Part shown: piece by piece, positions 50,730-61,298 of the stretch
Layout: each line of letters starts with the position of its first letter
How positions within the stretch are numbered: position 1 is the stretch's first letter
NCBI RefSeq assembly: GCF_947499265.1
Contig: NZ_CANMNK010000005.1
Location: 417,857 to 481,856 of the forward strand
DNA: 64,000 nucleotides
Direction of reading: 5' to 3'
Origin: an uncultured Roseobacter sp.
Lineage (GTDB): Bacteria > Pseudomonadota > Alphaproteobacteria > Rhodobacterales > Rhodobacteraceae
Notes under the pieces: model-generated
Told to the model about the DNA's origin: nothing
The model's database searches: none
Seen by the model: the letters and a program-made list of their open reading frames with translations, nothing else
Position numbers and translations under genes: made by a program

Positions 50730-52571
50730 CTAGCCCAATACACCCCGTCCCTGCATCAACGCTGATTGCATCGTCTTGATCACCACAAAGGCGTCCCGCA
50801 GATGGCTGCGCTCGAAAGCCGAGAGCCGGGCGGGTGGCAGGAAATTATCGGGTGCGCTACCCTGTTTGATCAGGTTGGCCTGATGGTTCAGCCGGGTTTG
50901 GGCAACCAGATCGTAGGCGTCGAGCAAATCGCGCCCACCGCTCTTGCTGACCACATCCGCCGCCATCGCAGCCTCCAGCCGGGCGCGGGTATTGACCACG
51001 TCGAGCTTGCCCTGCAGCGCATACATCCGCCCCAGATCAACCACTGGCACCACGCCGTTGAGTTTCAGATCGATGGTATTGCGGCGTTCCCCCGACCGGA
51101 TCGTGGCCAGCCCCTTCAACAGACCCAGCGGTGTGGCGTGGGTCAGTGCGTTGCTGGCCATATGCGCGGTAAAGATAGAGTTGGCAGCTGAAGCCTCCAG
51201 CGTCTCCATCTGCAGCCCTTCGAACAGGCTCGCATCCCCGCCGATGGGCCGCAGGTCAAACATGACGGAGGCCAGCATCTGCGCTTCCTTGCTCGGGCTT
51301 TTGATCCAGGACCGAAAATACTCGCGCCAGACCAACACCGGCTGGCACCAGCGCGGGTTCGTCGCCATCATGTCACCGGGGCAATAGACGTAGCCACAGG
51401 CGTCCAGCCCGTCACTGACAAACTGCGCGAATGGTCCGAAGTAGGCAAGCGCCTCGGCGTCGAGACCATCCTCCAAAATCAGGCAATTGTCCTGATCGGA
51501 CACGCCCGTCTGTTCCTGCCGCCCCTGGCTGCCACAGGCGAGCCAGACATATCGTGCAGGCGGCGGACCGAATTCCGCTTCTGCCAGATGCAGGAGGCGG
51601 CGGGTGACCACATCGGCGATATCGGTGATCAGGCGCGTGACCACATCATGGCGATTGCCCGCGGCCACCAGTTGCACCAGCAGGTTGGGGATGCGTTTGG
51701 TCACCTCGGCCAGCGCTTCGGCGGTCTCTGCGCGGGCGGCCTCTGCCACAAACCCTGCGGTATTGGAGGCTTGAAACCGGGTCAGGTCGGTCTGCGTGAC
51801 GATGCCCACCAAACGGTCTGCGGAGACCACCGGCAGGTGGCCCAAACGGTATTCCATCATCATATGCAACACGTCTGACCCGATGGCGGAGGGTGGCAAG
51901 ACACGCGGGTTTGCGGTCATCACCACGCTGACCGGCGTGTCATGAGCCAATCCATCAGCCAGCGCTTTTCCTGACAAGTCGCGTATCGTCAGGATGCCGA
52001 TCAGCGCATCATTCTCGACCACACAAAGGCAGGAGATATGGCGGTCCCGCATCAACTGTGCCGCGGCCTGCACGGTCATCGTCGGTGGGCAGGTCAAGGG
52101 GTTTGGGACCATCAGGGTTTCCACCCGGACGCTGGTCAGATCGAACACGCGCAGGGCTTCGGCTGCCTCACCCGACCGCGAGCGGTCAAAGAAACGGTGG
52201 AACGGCTCATGCTCCGCCCGGAGTTTATGAAATAGATCACGCGGCAGGCAGATCAGCTGGCTGTCTTCGATGGCGCTGGCCGAGGTTGCGGCCTTGCCGT
52301 CCTGCAAAAGCCCCCGTTCGCCAAAGGAGTTCTGCCGCTGAAGCTGGGAGACTTCCTTGCCATGCGGATCGCGCACCGACACCTGACCGCTGAAAATAAT
52401 GTAAAGACCGTGTAGCGGCGCACCATGCTGGTAGATCGGATCACCGGCCGCCATGGCCACCCATTCCACGCGCTCGGCAATCTCGCTCAGCACCCCGTCC
52501 GGCAAGGCATCATAGGGGTGGATTTGAGCGAGGAAAGACTGCGCCGTCTCGGTCATGAGGAAATCCTGCAT
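50730..52571 (-). CDS. Cyclic-nucleotide/CBS domain protein with DUF294 nucleotidyltransferase
   Basis: A protein of about 613 residues. It has an N-terminal cyclic-nucleotide-binding domain (P-L-H-G-L-Y-I-I-F-S-G-Q-V-S-V and S-F-G-E-R-G-L-L), two CBS domains (about 160-285), and then the DUF294 nucleotidyltransferase with G-S-Q-G-R-Q-E-Q-T and D-Q-D, the GS and DxD motifs of the polymerase-beta fold. The C-terminal helical domain follows. Starts at GTG 52589, ATG 52571 and ATG 52556 are all in frame; 52571 is used here. This family is a regular neighbour of SSS acetate-type symporters and DnaQ-like exonucleases, and may adjust the carrier to the energy state. The modification target is unknown. 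Confidence 0.88.
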   Translation of the reverse strand: MQDFLMTETAQSFLAQIHPYDALPDGVLSEIAERVEWVAMAAGDPIYQHGAPLHGLYIIFSGQVSVRDPHGKEVSQLQRQNSFGERGLLQDGKAATSASAIEDSQLICLPRDLFHKLRAEHEPFHRFFDRSRSGEAAEALRVFDLTSVRVETLMVPNPLTCPPTMTVQAAAQLMRDRHISCLCVVENDALIGILTIRDLSGKALADGLAHDTPVSVVMTANPRVLPPSAIGSDVLHMMMEYRLGHLPVVSADRLVGIVTQTDLTRFQASNTAGFVAEAARAETAEALAEVTKRIPNLLVQLVAAGNRHDVVTRLITDIADVVTRRLLHLAEAEFGPPPARYVWLACGSQGRQEQTGVSDQDNCLILEDGLDAEALAYFGPFAQFVSDGLDACGYVYCPGDMMATNPRWCQPVLVWREYFRSWIKSPSKEAQMLASVMFDLRPIGGDASLFEGLQMETLEASAANSIFTAHMASNALTHATPLGLLKGLATIRSGERRNTIDLKLNGVVPVVDLGRMYALQGKLDVVNTRARLEAAMAADVVSKSGGRDLLDAYDLVAQTRLNHQANLIKQGSAPDNFLPPARLSAFERSHLRDAFVVIKTMQSALMQGRGVLG

Positions 52572-52649
52572 GTCAGGGCGCCGAAACACCCCGCGGTTGC
52601 GAAAGTCGAAGGTGGGGCCAGCGGCGTCTGAACCGCTGGCCCCCTTGGC

Positions 52650-54449
52650 TTAGTGGTCGACCGCGGCACCGGCACCAGCAGGCACCCGCACGCTTTCGAC
52701 AAGGTCCTTGATCTCCTGCGGGGTGTCCCTGGTCGACATCGACACCGCGTAAGCGACCCCGAAGTTGATCAGCGCACCCACTGCACCGATCGCCGTGGAC
52801 TGGATGCCAAAGAGCGATCCATCAACGGTATCGGGGAAGGAGTTGGTGCCCGCGATGAAGAGCCACCCCTTGTGCAGGAAGATGTAAACCAGCGTGAAGA
52901 TCAGACCGGCCAGCATGCCCGAGACTGCGCCCACGTTGTTCACCCGCTTGGAGAAGATGCCCATCATCAGCGCCGGGAAGATCGACGCCGCCGCGAGACC
53001 AAAGGCCAGCGCCACTGTTTGCGCCGCAAATCCCGGGGGATTGAGCCCGAGGATCGTGGCCACACCGATCGCCACGGCCATGGCGATCCGGGCGGAGAGC
53101 AGTTCCGCCTTTTCCGACATGTTCGGCGTCAGCTGACCCTTCAGCAGGTCGTGAGATACCGCTGAGGAGATCGCCAGCAACAGACCCGCCGCTGTGGAGA
53201 GCGCCGCCGCAAGACCGCCAGCCGCCACCAGACCAATCACCCAACCGGGCAAGTTCGCGATCTCGGGGTTGGCCAGCACAAGGATATCGCGGTTGAAGTT
53301 GGTCAGCTCATTGCCTTCCCAGCCGTTTTCCGCGGCCTTTGCCGTCATCGCGTCGGACTCGTCATTGTAGTATTGGATCTTGCCGTCGCCGTTCTTGTCT
53401 TCCCAGTCGAGAAGACCGGTTTTCTGCCATGTGGCCATCCAATCATAACGCTCATCGCTTTCGATGGTCTCGACCGATACCGCCTCACCGTTGGTACCAT
53501 TGGGCCACATCAGCTCGGTGATGTTGAGCCGCGCCATCGCACCCACAGCCGGAGCTGTCAGGTAAAGCAGCGCGATGAACACCAGCGCCCAGCCCGCCGA
53601 CCAGCGTGCGTCGGACACTTTCGGCACGGTGAAGAAGCGCATGATCACGTGCGGCAGACCCGCCGTGCCGATCATCAGCGACAGCGTGAAGAGCACCATG
53701 TTGAGGTTGTCCTTATGCGCCTCGGTGTAGCTCGCAAAGCCCAGGTCCGTCACGATCTGGTCGAGCTTGGTCAGCAGGTAAACAGAGCCCTCGCCGCCGG
53801 TGGCCGTGGTCTCGGAGAAGAGCCCCAGTGCGGGGATCGGCATGCCCGTCAGCTGCAACGAGATGAACACGGCCGGGATCGTATAGGCCATGATCAGCAC
53901 CACATATTGCGCCACCTGCGTGTAGGTCACGCCCTTCATGCCGCCGAAAACCGCATAGGCAAAGACCACACAAGCCCCGATCAGCAGACCGGCGGTGTTG
54001 GAGATCTCCAGGAACCGCCCAAAAGCCACGCCCACCCCTGTCATCTGACCAATCACATACGTCGTGGACGCAACGATAAGACAGATAACAGCGACGAGGC
54101 GTGCAGTTGGGGAGTAAAACCGGTCACCAATAAATTCGGACACCGTAAACTTGCCAAACTTACGCAAGTAAGGGGCAAGCAACAGCGCCAGCAACACGTA
54201 ACCACCGGTCCATCCCATCAGGAAGGAGGAATTGTCGTAGCCGGTAAAGGCAATCAGACCGGCCATAGAGATGAAGGAGGCCGCAGACATCCAGTCCGCC
54301 GCCGTGGCCATGCCGTTGGTGACGGGGTGGACACCCCGGCCAGCAGCATAGAATTCAGATGTGGAGCCCGCCCGGGCCCACACCGCGATGCCGATGTAGA
54401 GCGCAAAAGACGCGCCAACAAACAGCAGGTTTAACGTAAACTGGTCCAT
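52650..54449 (-). CDS. Sodium:solute symporter, ActP-like (VC_2705 subfamily)
   Basis: A 599-residue SSS-family carrier with about 13 helices. The A-A-D-W-M-S-A-A-S-F-I-S-M-A-G segment near residue 50 and the G-G-L-A-A-A-L-S-T-A-A-G-L-L-L-A-I-S-S-A region match acetate/monocarboxylate symporters. A soluble insert near residues 320-390 is longer than in ActP and holds an EF-hand-like loop, D-K-N-G-D-G-K-I-Q-Y-Y-N. It lies next to its small partner (DUF4212) and acs, so acetate or a short monocarboxylate is the likely substrate. Confidence 0.9.
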   Translation of the reverse strand: MDQFTLNLLFVGASFALYIGIAVWARAGSTSEFYAAGRGVHPVTNGMATAADWMSAASFISMAGLIAFTGYDNSSFLMGWTGGYVLLALLLAPYLRKFGKFTVSEFIGDRFYSPTARLVAVICLIVASTTYVIGQMTGVGVAFGRFLEISNTAGLLIGACVVFAYAVFGGMKGVTYTQVAQYVVLIMAYTIPAVFISLQLTGMPIPALGLFSETTATGGEGSVYLLTKLDQIVTDLGFASYTEAHKDNLNMVLFTLSLMIGTAGLPHVIMRFFTVPKVSDARWSAGWALVFIALLYLTAPAVGAMARLNITELMWPNGTNGEAVSVETIESDERYDWMATWQKTGLLDWEDKNGDGKIQYYNDESDAMTAKAAENGWEGNELTNFNRDILVLANPEIANLPGWVIGLVAAGGLAAALSTAAGLLLAISSAVSHDLLKGQLTPNMSEKAELLSARIAMAVAIGVATILGLNPPGFAAQTVALAFGLAAASIFPALMMGIFSKRVNNVGAVSGMLAGLIFTLVYIFLHKGWLFIAGTNSFPDTVDGSLFGIQSTAIGAVGALINFGVAYAVSMSTRDTPQEIKDLVESVRVPAGAGAAVDH

Positions 54450-54453
54450 CTGA

Positions 54454-54735
54454 TCAGTCCTCCTCTACGCCGTATTCACGGTCGAGTTTGTTCATCCGCC
54501 AGGCGTAGAAAAAGATCAGGCCGAGGAAGACGAGAATGGAGCCTTGCTGGGCAAACCAGAAGCCCAGATCGGTGCCACCAACCTCGATGCCCGCGAGCAC
54601 AGGCCGCAGCAGAATGCCGAAACCGAAGGATACCAATGCCCAGATGATCAGGCTGATGGTGATGATGCGGATGTTTGCCGACCAGTAGCCGGTGCCATCC
54701 TCCGCTGCTTTTGTTCTTATCGATTGATCCGTCAT
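54454..54735 (-). CDS. DUF4212 small subunit of the SSS symporter
   Basis: A 93-residue membrane protein with two helices and the family layout: W-S-A-N-I-R-I-I at the first helix, F-G-F-G-I-L-L-R-P-V, F-W-F-A-Q-Q-G-S-I-L-V-F at the second, and Y-A-W-R-M-N-K-L-D-R-E-Y at the end. A GGAGGG ribosome site precedes the ATG at 54735. DUF4212 proteins are nearly always encoded just before VC_2705-type SSS carriers and are thought to be their small subunits, as here, four bases ahead. Confidence 0.92.
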   Translation of the reverse strand: MTDQSIRTKAAEDGTGYWSANIRIITISLIIWALVSFGFGILLRPVLAGIEVGGTDLGFWFAQQGSILVFLGLIFFYAWRMNKLDREYGVEED

Positions 54736-54805
54736 TGAGTGTCCCTCCTCATTTGATGTTCCCAAAGCGCCCGAGCACCCCAAACGGGTGCGCAAGCTTT
54801 TGATT

Positions 54806-55491
54806 TCAGGCCGTAATAGGGGCCACCACGCGGGCGATTTCGCGCCGTATGGTATCGATTTCCCCCATCGCGTTGATGCGTTCCAGCGCCCCTTTGCTGG
54901 CGTAGTAACGGATCAGCGGCTCGGTCTGTTCGTGATAGGCATCCAGCCGCGACATCACCGTGCTGGCATTGTCATCGGCGCGGCGTTTCATGTCCTGCGA
55001 CCCGCAAGCATCGCAGACGCCGTCGGTTTTGGTCGGTTTGAAGGTGTCGTGATACCCCTCCCCGCAGCCCCCGCAGGTGAAACGCCCGGTGATGCGGATG
55101 ACCATTTTCGCATCGTCGACTTCGAGCGAGATCGCCGCGTTGATCCGTTGACCGGCCTTGGCCAGCAGGTCGTCCAAGGCTTCGGCCTGACCGGTCGTGC
55201 GGGGGAACCCATCCAGCACAACGCCCCGCGCGCAATCCGCTGCCTTCAGCCGGTCACTGAGAATGGCCAGAACAATCTCGTCACTGACCAGACCGCCTGC
55301 TTCCATCACGGCCTTAGCTTCCTTGCCCGCCGGGGTTCCGCGGGCCACTGCCGCGCGCAACAGATCGCCCGTCGACAATTGCACCAGGCCGAATTTTTCT
55401 TCCAGCATGCGCGCCTGCGTGCCCTTGCCGGCGCCCGGTGGGCCCAACAGGATCAGGACCGGGGCGACGTGAGGTGTGCGTGTTCCGTCCA

Positions 55492-55495
<4 letters not shown>
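54806..55495 (-). CDS. adk: Adenylate kinase with zinc-type lid
   Basis: A 229-residue enzyme with P-loop G-P-P-G-A-G-K-G-T, the D-G-F-P-R-T NMP-binding motif, and a lid holding four Cys (C-G-G-C and C-D-A-C), the zinc-type arrangement. The reaction is ATP plus AMP to two ADP. The gene overlaps acs by four bases. Acetyl-CoA synthetase produces AMP and pyrophosphate, so coupled adk would recycle AMP; a separate housekeeping adk near the ribosomal protein genes is expected elsewhere in the genome. Confidence 0.93.
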
Positions 55496-57471
<1,976 letters not shown>

Positions 57472-57894
57472 TTCGGCCTCCTATGCGTAATGGCGGCGGG
57501 GAAATATCCGTATCGACAGGTGGATTTCGCCCCGGGGAATTGTAAATACGTTTAAGGCACCCAATGTAAACTAGTCATTATCTTACTGTATTTGATGATT
57601 TTTTTTGTAACGGTATTTTCAATTTAAAGTTGAAACTGTAAATTATTGGTGCGACAATTTGCCAAAACCCAACGATCACAGGGCCTTGTGTGTTAACGTG
57701 TTGTTAACCAGATTTACTGTTAGCGCCCCAACAATTTGGCGGCCCACAGCCGTGATTTATGGATCGCTTGGCAAGCGGAGTTGAGGCAGCGATCAAAAGT
57801 TTTTTTCAATGCCGCTGAGCGCCGAATCTGGCGCGCCGCGGTCAGGCGACCGAGCGCGCAAAAACTGGTCATGCGTTCGCGGTCTTTCGGGGAA
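57472..57894 (-). promoter_or_regulatory. acs operon control region and downstream gap of the membrane protein gene
   Basis: About 420 bases. The part nearest acs (57540-57720) is strongly A/T-rich and should hold the acs promoter. Two GTTAAC palindromes at 57692-57697 and 57703-57708 are spaced 11 bases apart, a possible paired operator. At 57831-57859 an imperfect GC-rich hairpin (GCGCGC arms around CGGTC and GACCG) lies 36 bases after the leftward gene at 57895 and may end that transcript. Confidence 0.45.
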
Positions 57895-58554
57895 TTATTT
57901 GGCGCTCAGGACGGCAATCACACCAACCAGGATCAAGCTCAGCGCCCAGACCACATCCAAGTTGAACCATGACTTCGACAGAAACTTGAGCCCCAGCCAG
58001 AAATACATGCCCGCCGCAAGCGCGCCGCCTGCCACGGTCATCGCAAGGGTATGCGATGCGGCAACCGCCAGCGCGATATTGAAATTGGACGCCATGAGCA
58101 CGCCCGCCGCCGCGTGGCCTGCATCGGTATCGGCGATGGCGCAAATGCCCAGATAGATGGGGACGAGCATCAGGCCTGCGCCATGGGCAAGTGCCGCAAG
58201 AAACGACCAAAGCCCCAGCTTGCTGGGTTTGACACGGGCCAGAAATCTGGGGTGACGCCTGTTCCAAAGCAGGTAGACCCCCAATGTGATCACAAGAACG
58301 CCGGCGCCGATGCGGATTTCGGCCTCCCATTGCACCAGAGCGATCATCATGGTGAACGGCAGCAGGATCGCGGTCATGGCCAGCAGATGCCCGATGGCCA
58401 GCGCAACAAGAGCGCTCAACAGCGCCGCGGTACGATGCTCAAAAAGCGCGGCTGACACCGCAAGCGGCCACCCCATGCCAGGGTTCACACCGTGATAAAA
58501 ACCGGAGAAGATGACGGCCCCCCAAAGGGCCGCCACGGAGGTTGGATCATCCAA
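57895..58554 (-). CDS. Conserved membrane protein cotranscribed with methanethiol oxidase
   Basis: A 219-residue protein with about six membrane helices and conserved-looking polar residues inside them (G-F-Y-H-G-V-N-P-G-M-G-W near the start, a mid-helix A-L-A-H-G-A-G segment, and S-N-F-N-I-A-L). I do not recognise the family. A TTG start lies three bases after the methanethiol oxidase stop, so translation is probably coupled; an ATG at 58476 would cut into the first helix. The buried His residues and the neighbour gene suggest a metal or sulfur-compound transport role, but this is a guess. Confidence 0.65.
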   Translation of the reverse strand: MDDPTSVAALWGAVIFSGFYHGVNPGMGWPLAVSAALFEHRTAALLSALVALAIGHLLAMTAILLPFTMMIALVQWEAEIRIGAGVLVITLGVYLLWNRRHPRFLARVKPSKLGLWSFLAALAHGAGLMLVPIYLGICAIADTDAGHAAAGVLMASNFNIALAVAASHTLAMTVAGGALAAGMYFWLGLKFLSKSWFNLDVVWALSLILVGVIAVLSAK

Positions 58555-58557
58555 GGG

Positions 58558-59958
58558 TCAGACGTTGGGGTAGCAGAAACTGTCCGTAGAACAGTCGCCC
58601 CCCTCCAGCCGAATCTGGTGTGACCGCAGACCCTTTGGAAAATCCACGTAGAAGTCATTGTCGAGCGTCAGCCCGCCGTTTTCGCCGACATGCGCCATGA
58701 CCATCTGCCCGCCTTCATCATCGGGGTAGAACTGATCGTCCCATGTGGAATAGAGCGAATTGGTCCAGTAGACGCGTTTGCCATCGCGGCTGATTTCGAC
58801 CATCTGCGGCCCATAGGCAAAGGGTTTGCCATTCGGGTGCGCAGTGCCACGTGCGATCCCACCCAGTTCCACCTTACCCGCAAGCTTTGGATTCATCGGG
58901 TCGGTCACATCATACTGATGCATCTCGCCCAACCCCCAACACGCGACATAGAGGTATTTGTCATCCAGACTGAGGTCGATGTCTGTGACCAGCGGCGGCA
59001 CCGCGCCAAATCCTTTCAGCAGTTCGGGCAGGTTGTCGGCATCCTCTGGCCGGGGATCGATGGTGATGGTCTTCTTGGATTGCCAGACGCCATCGTCATC
59101 GCGCCACCAAGTGAAGATCGCCCCCTGCAGGTTGGTCGTGTCGACCACCACGCCACAGAACCCGTAGGATTTCGCCGGATCATGCGCGGGTCGGATTTCC
59201 AGCGCCATCTGGTGGTTCTCGCCAAAATCCATCGTCTGGATATTCTTGCGCGCGCGCAGGTCCCAGAAATGGATTGAATGGCCGTATTTGTTGCTCAGCA
59301 GATCCTCTGGCACCACCCCGTTTTCGAACTGCGGCGGCAGTCCCCATTCGGAGGAGACCATGTAGTCCTGCGGCAGGTTCCACCAGAAATCGTAGTGTTT
59401 GTCCTGCTTGCCCCGGTCCATCTCGTAGCGGCCGATGATCTCGAAGGTCTCGCAATCCATGATGAAGATGCCGGGCGGACCGTCCGTCCCATCCTCGCCC
59501 CCGCCCCCGAGGGTCGAGACATAGATCCCTTCGGGCCCGCAGTGGATCGTGTGGGGCCGCGAATACCCGGTCTTGGCAAAGACTTCTTCGGGCTCGATGA
59601 TCTTGTGAATTTTTGCCTCAAGCGGTTCTTTGACATCGATCACATAGATCCGCGACGACCGGATGCCCGGCACGATCAGATACCGCCGTTCCAGAAACGC
59701 ATGACCGGTCAGCGGCGACAGCGCGGAAGAGCAGGCATTCCAGCCAAAATGGTGGAATTCGTCGCCCTGATAGGGCGCGATAACCTGATGCACGATCTGA
59801 CCATAGGTGTCTGACTTTGGGTTCACATCGACCACGGCAATGCCATCGGATTGCGACCCGTCCGGACTGAGCATCACCGTGAATGCGTAGTTTTCCGTGG
59901 GCGCTTGCATGGCAAGCTGCGGTGTGGCGTGGAATGTTGGATCTGGTCTTAAATTCAC
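58558..59958 (-). CDS. mtoX: Methanethiol oxidase (SELENBP1/SBP56 family)
   Basis: A 466-residue protein that matches the selenium-binding protein 56 family along its length: D-E-F-H-H-F-G-W-N-A-C-S near residue 67, R-P-H-T-I-H-C-G-P-E-G, H-Y-D-F-W-W-N-L-P, L-P-P-Q-F-E-N-G, and the C-terminal R-S-H-Q-I-R-L-E-G-G-D-C-S-T-D. The His residues are the likely copper ligands. Members oxidise methanethiol to formaldehyde, hydrogen sulfide and hydrogen peroxide. No signal peptide is visible, unlike the periplasmic Hyphomicrobium enzyme. The GTG start follows GGGAGGAAAA. Methanethiol is a product of DMSP demethylation in roseobacters. Neighbouring sulfide-handling genes fit this role. Confidence 0.9.
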   Translation of the reverse strand: MNLRPDPTFHATPQLAMQAPTENYAFTVMLSPDGSQSDGIAVVDVNPKSDTYGQIVHQVIAPYQGDEFHHFGWNACSSALSPLTGHAFLERRYLIVPGIRSSRIYVIDVKEPLEAKIHKIIEPEEVFAKTGYSRPHTIHCGPEGIYVSTLGGGGEDGTDGPPGIFIMDCETFEIIGRYEMDRGKQDKHYDFWWNLPQDYMVSSEWGLPPQFENGVVPEDLLSNKYGHSIHFWDLRARKNIQTMDFGENHQMALEIRPAHDPAKSYGFCGVVVDTTNLQGAIFTWWRDDDGVWQSKKTITIDPRPEDADNLPELLKGFGAVPPLVTDIDLSLDDKYLYVACWGLGEMHQYDVTDPMNPKLAGKVELGGIARGTAHPNGKPFAYGPQMVEISRDGKRVYWTNSLYSTWDDQFYPDDEGGQMVMAHVGENGGLTLDNDFYVDFPKGLRSHQIRLEGGDCSTDSFCYPNV

Positions 59959-60380
59959 GAATTTTCCTCCCGGTCGTTGTCCGTTGTTTAAGTGCTGTGC
60001 CTTCGGTTTTACCTCTTGGTTTTCTGGACTTCGGGATATCGAAGTCGCGCAAAATCGCGGTTTGATAGGTCGCGTTTTTAAATGTAAGACAATTGAAGTC
60101 GACTTGACGCTTCAATGCAAGGTTTTTATGGGCCCCGTAGTTAAGCGATTAGTCTTAGTTTGCGGGTCCTTTTCGCGAAAACACCGGTTTCAAACCCAGG
60201 TCGCTGACCCCGCAAGAGCTTCGCAGACGCATCGGTCATCTCAAGAGTATTGACCGGGCTCCAGACATCGGTTTTCCACCTCCCGTCGCAAAGCCATCTC
60301 GGGACAGGGAGGCTTGTCATTGCTTCGGCAATGGTATCATATTCATTAAATAGAATTTGTTTTTAGGGAGGGAGGCTGTA
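59959..60380. promoter_or_regulatory. Divergent control region of mtoX and the metallo-hydrolase pair, with two dyads
   Basis: About 420 bases with two dyads: GACTTCG-GGATAT-CGAAGTC at 60027-60046 and ATTGAAG...CTTCAAT at 60092-60116. The second encloses the 10-base palindrome AAGTCGACTT. Both share a GAAGTCG core, so one regulator could bind both. An A/T-rich stretch precedes the rightward gene. No coding frame is recognised. Confidence 0.5.
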
Positions 60381-61298
60381 ATGAAACTGGACAGGCGACA
60401 GGTTGTTTCAGGCCTGGGTGGTCTTGCCCTTTGCGGACCATCCTTGCGCGCGATGGCTCAGACAACACTCCGTTTGGGAACATTCGAGGTCATGAGCATC
60501 AGCGATGGTCATCTTGTCCTGCCGGGCGGGTTCTTTTTCGATGGATTGCCAAAGGCAGATCTCGACGTCATCCTCACCAAACATGGCATCTCCACCGATC
60601 AGGTTGAGCCACCCTGCAACCTGACCCTCCTGCGTCAGGCGGATAAAACCGTTCTGTTCGACGCAGGCTCCGGCGCTGGTTTCATGCCAAGCGCCGGACG
60701 GATGCTCGATACGCTTGAAGCGGTTGGCGTCACACCCGATGACATCACCCATGTGATTTTCACCCATGCACATCCCGACCACCTTTGGGGAATTCTCGAT
60801 GATTTCGACGATCCGGTATTTCCCGACGCGCAATCGATGATTGGTCAGGCTGAATGGGACTATTGGACCGATCCCGATACGGTAAATACCATCGGCGATG
60901 CGCGTGCGTCCTTTGCTGTAGGCGCCGCTCGCAGGCTTGAAGCGATCCGGGATCAGATCACGTTTTTCCAGGATGCAGAGGAGATTTTGCCGGGCGTGAT
61001 GGCGCATGGCACCCCTGGTCATACGCCGGGCCATATGTCCTTCGAGATACGGGAGGGATCAGAGGCGCTGCTGGTTGGCGGGGACGCGATTGGCAACGCG
61101 CATGTGGCCTTTGCCCGCCCCGACTGGCCAACAGGCGCAGATCAGGACCGCGACTTGGGTGCGCAAACCCGGATGCGCTTGCTCGACCAGCTGGCAACAG
61201 ATGAGATCGCCCTGTTGGGGTTTCATCTGCCCGGCGGCGGTCTGGGCCGGGTCGCACGCGATGGCGGTGCCTATCGATTTGTGACGGAGGATACATGA
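60381..61298 (+). CDS. Tat-exported MBL-fold metallo-hydrolase
   Basis: A 305-residue metallo-beta-lactamase-fold enzyme. A twin-arginine signal (L-D-R-R-Q-V-V-S-G-L-G, ending A-M-A-Q) directs it to the periplasm. The metal motif F-T-H-A-H-P-D-H-L (His129, His131, Asp133, His134) is intact. Further ligands lie in P-G-H-T-P-G-H, V-G-G-D-A-I and L-G-F-H-L-P-G. A GGGAGGGAGG ribosome site precedes the ATG at 60381. It overlaps the second MBL gene by four bases. In this sulfur gene context it resembles SoxH-type proteins and may act on a persulfide, thioester or quinoprotein-related substrate; the exact reaction is not known. Confidence 0.83.
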   Translation: MKLDRRQVVSGLGGLALCGPSLRAMAQTTLRLGTFEVMSISDGHLVLPGGFFFDGLPKADLDVILTKHGISTDQVEPPCNLTLLRQADKTVLFDAGSGAGFMPSAGRMLDTLEAVGVTPDDITHVIFTHAHPDHLWGILDDFDDPVFPDAQSMIGQAEWDYWTDPDTVNTIGDARASFAVGAARRLEAIRDQITFFQDAEEILPGVMAHGTPGHTPGHMSFEIREGSEALLVGGDAIGNAHVAFARPDWPTGADQDRDLGAQTRMRLLDQLATDEIALLGFHLPGGGLGRVARDGGAYRFVTEDT

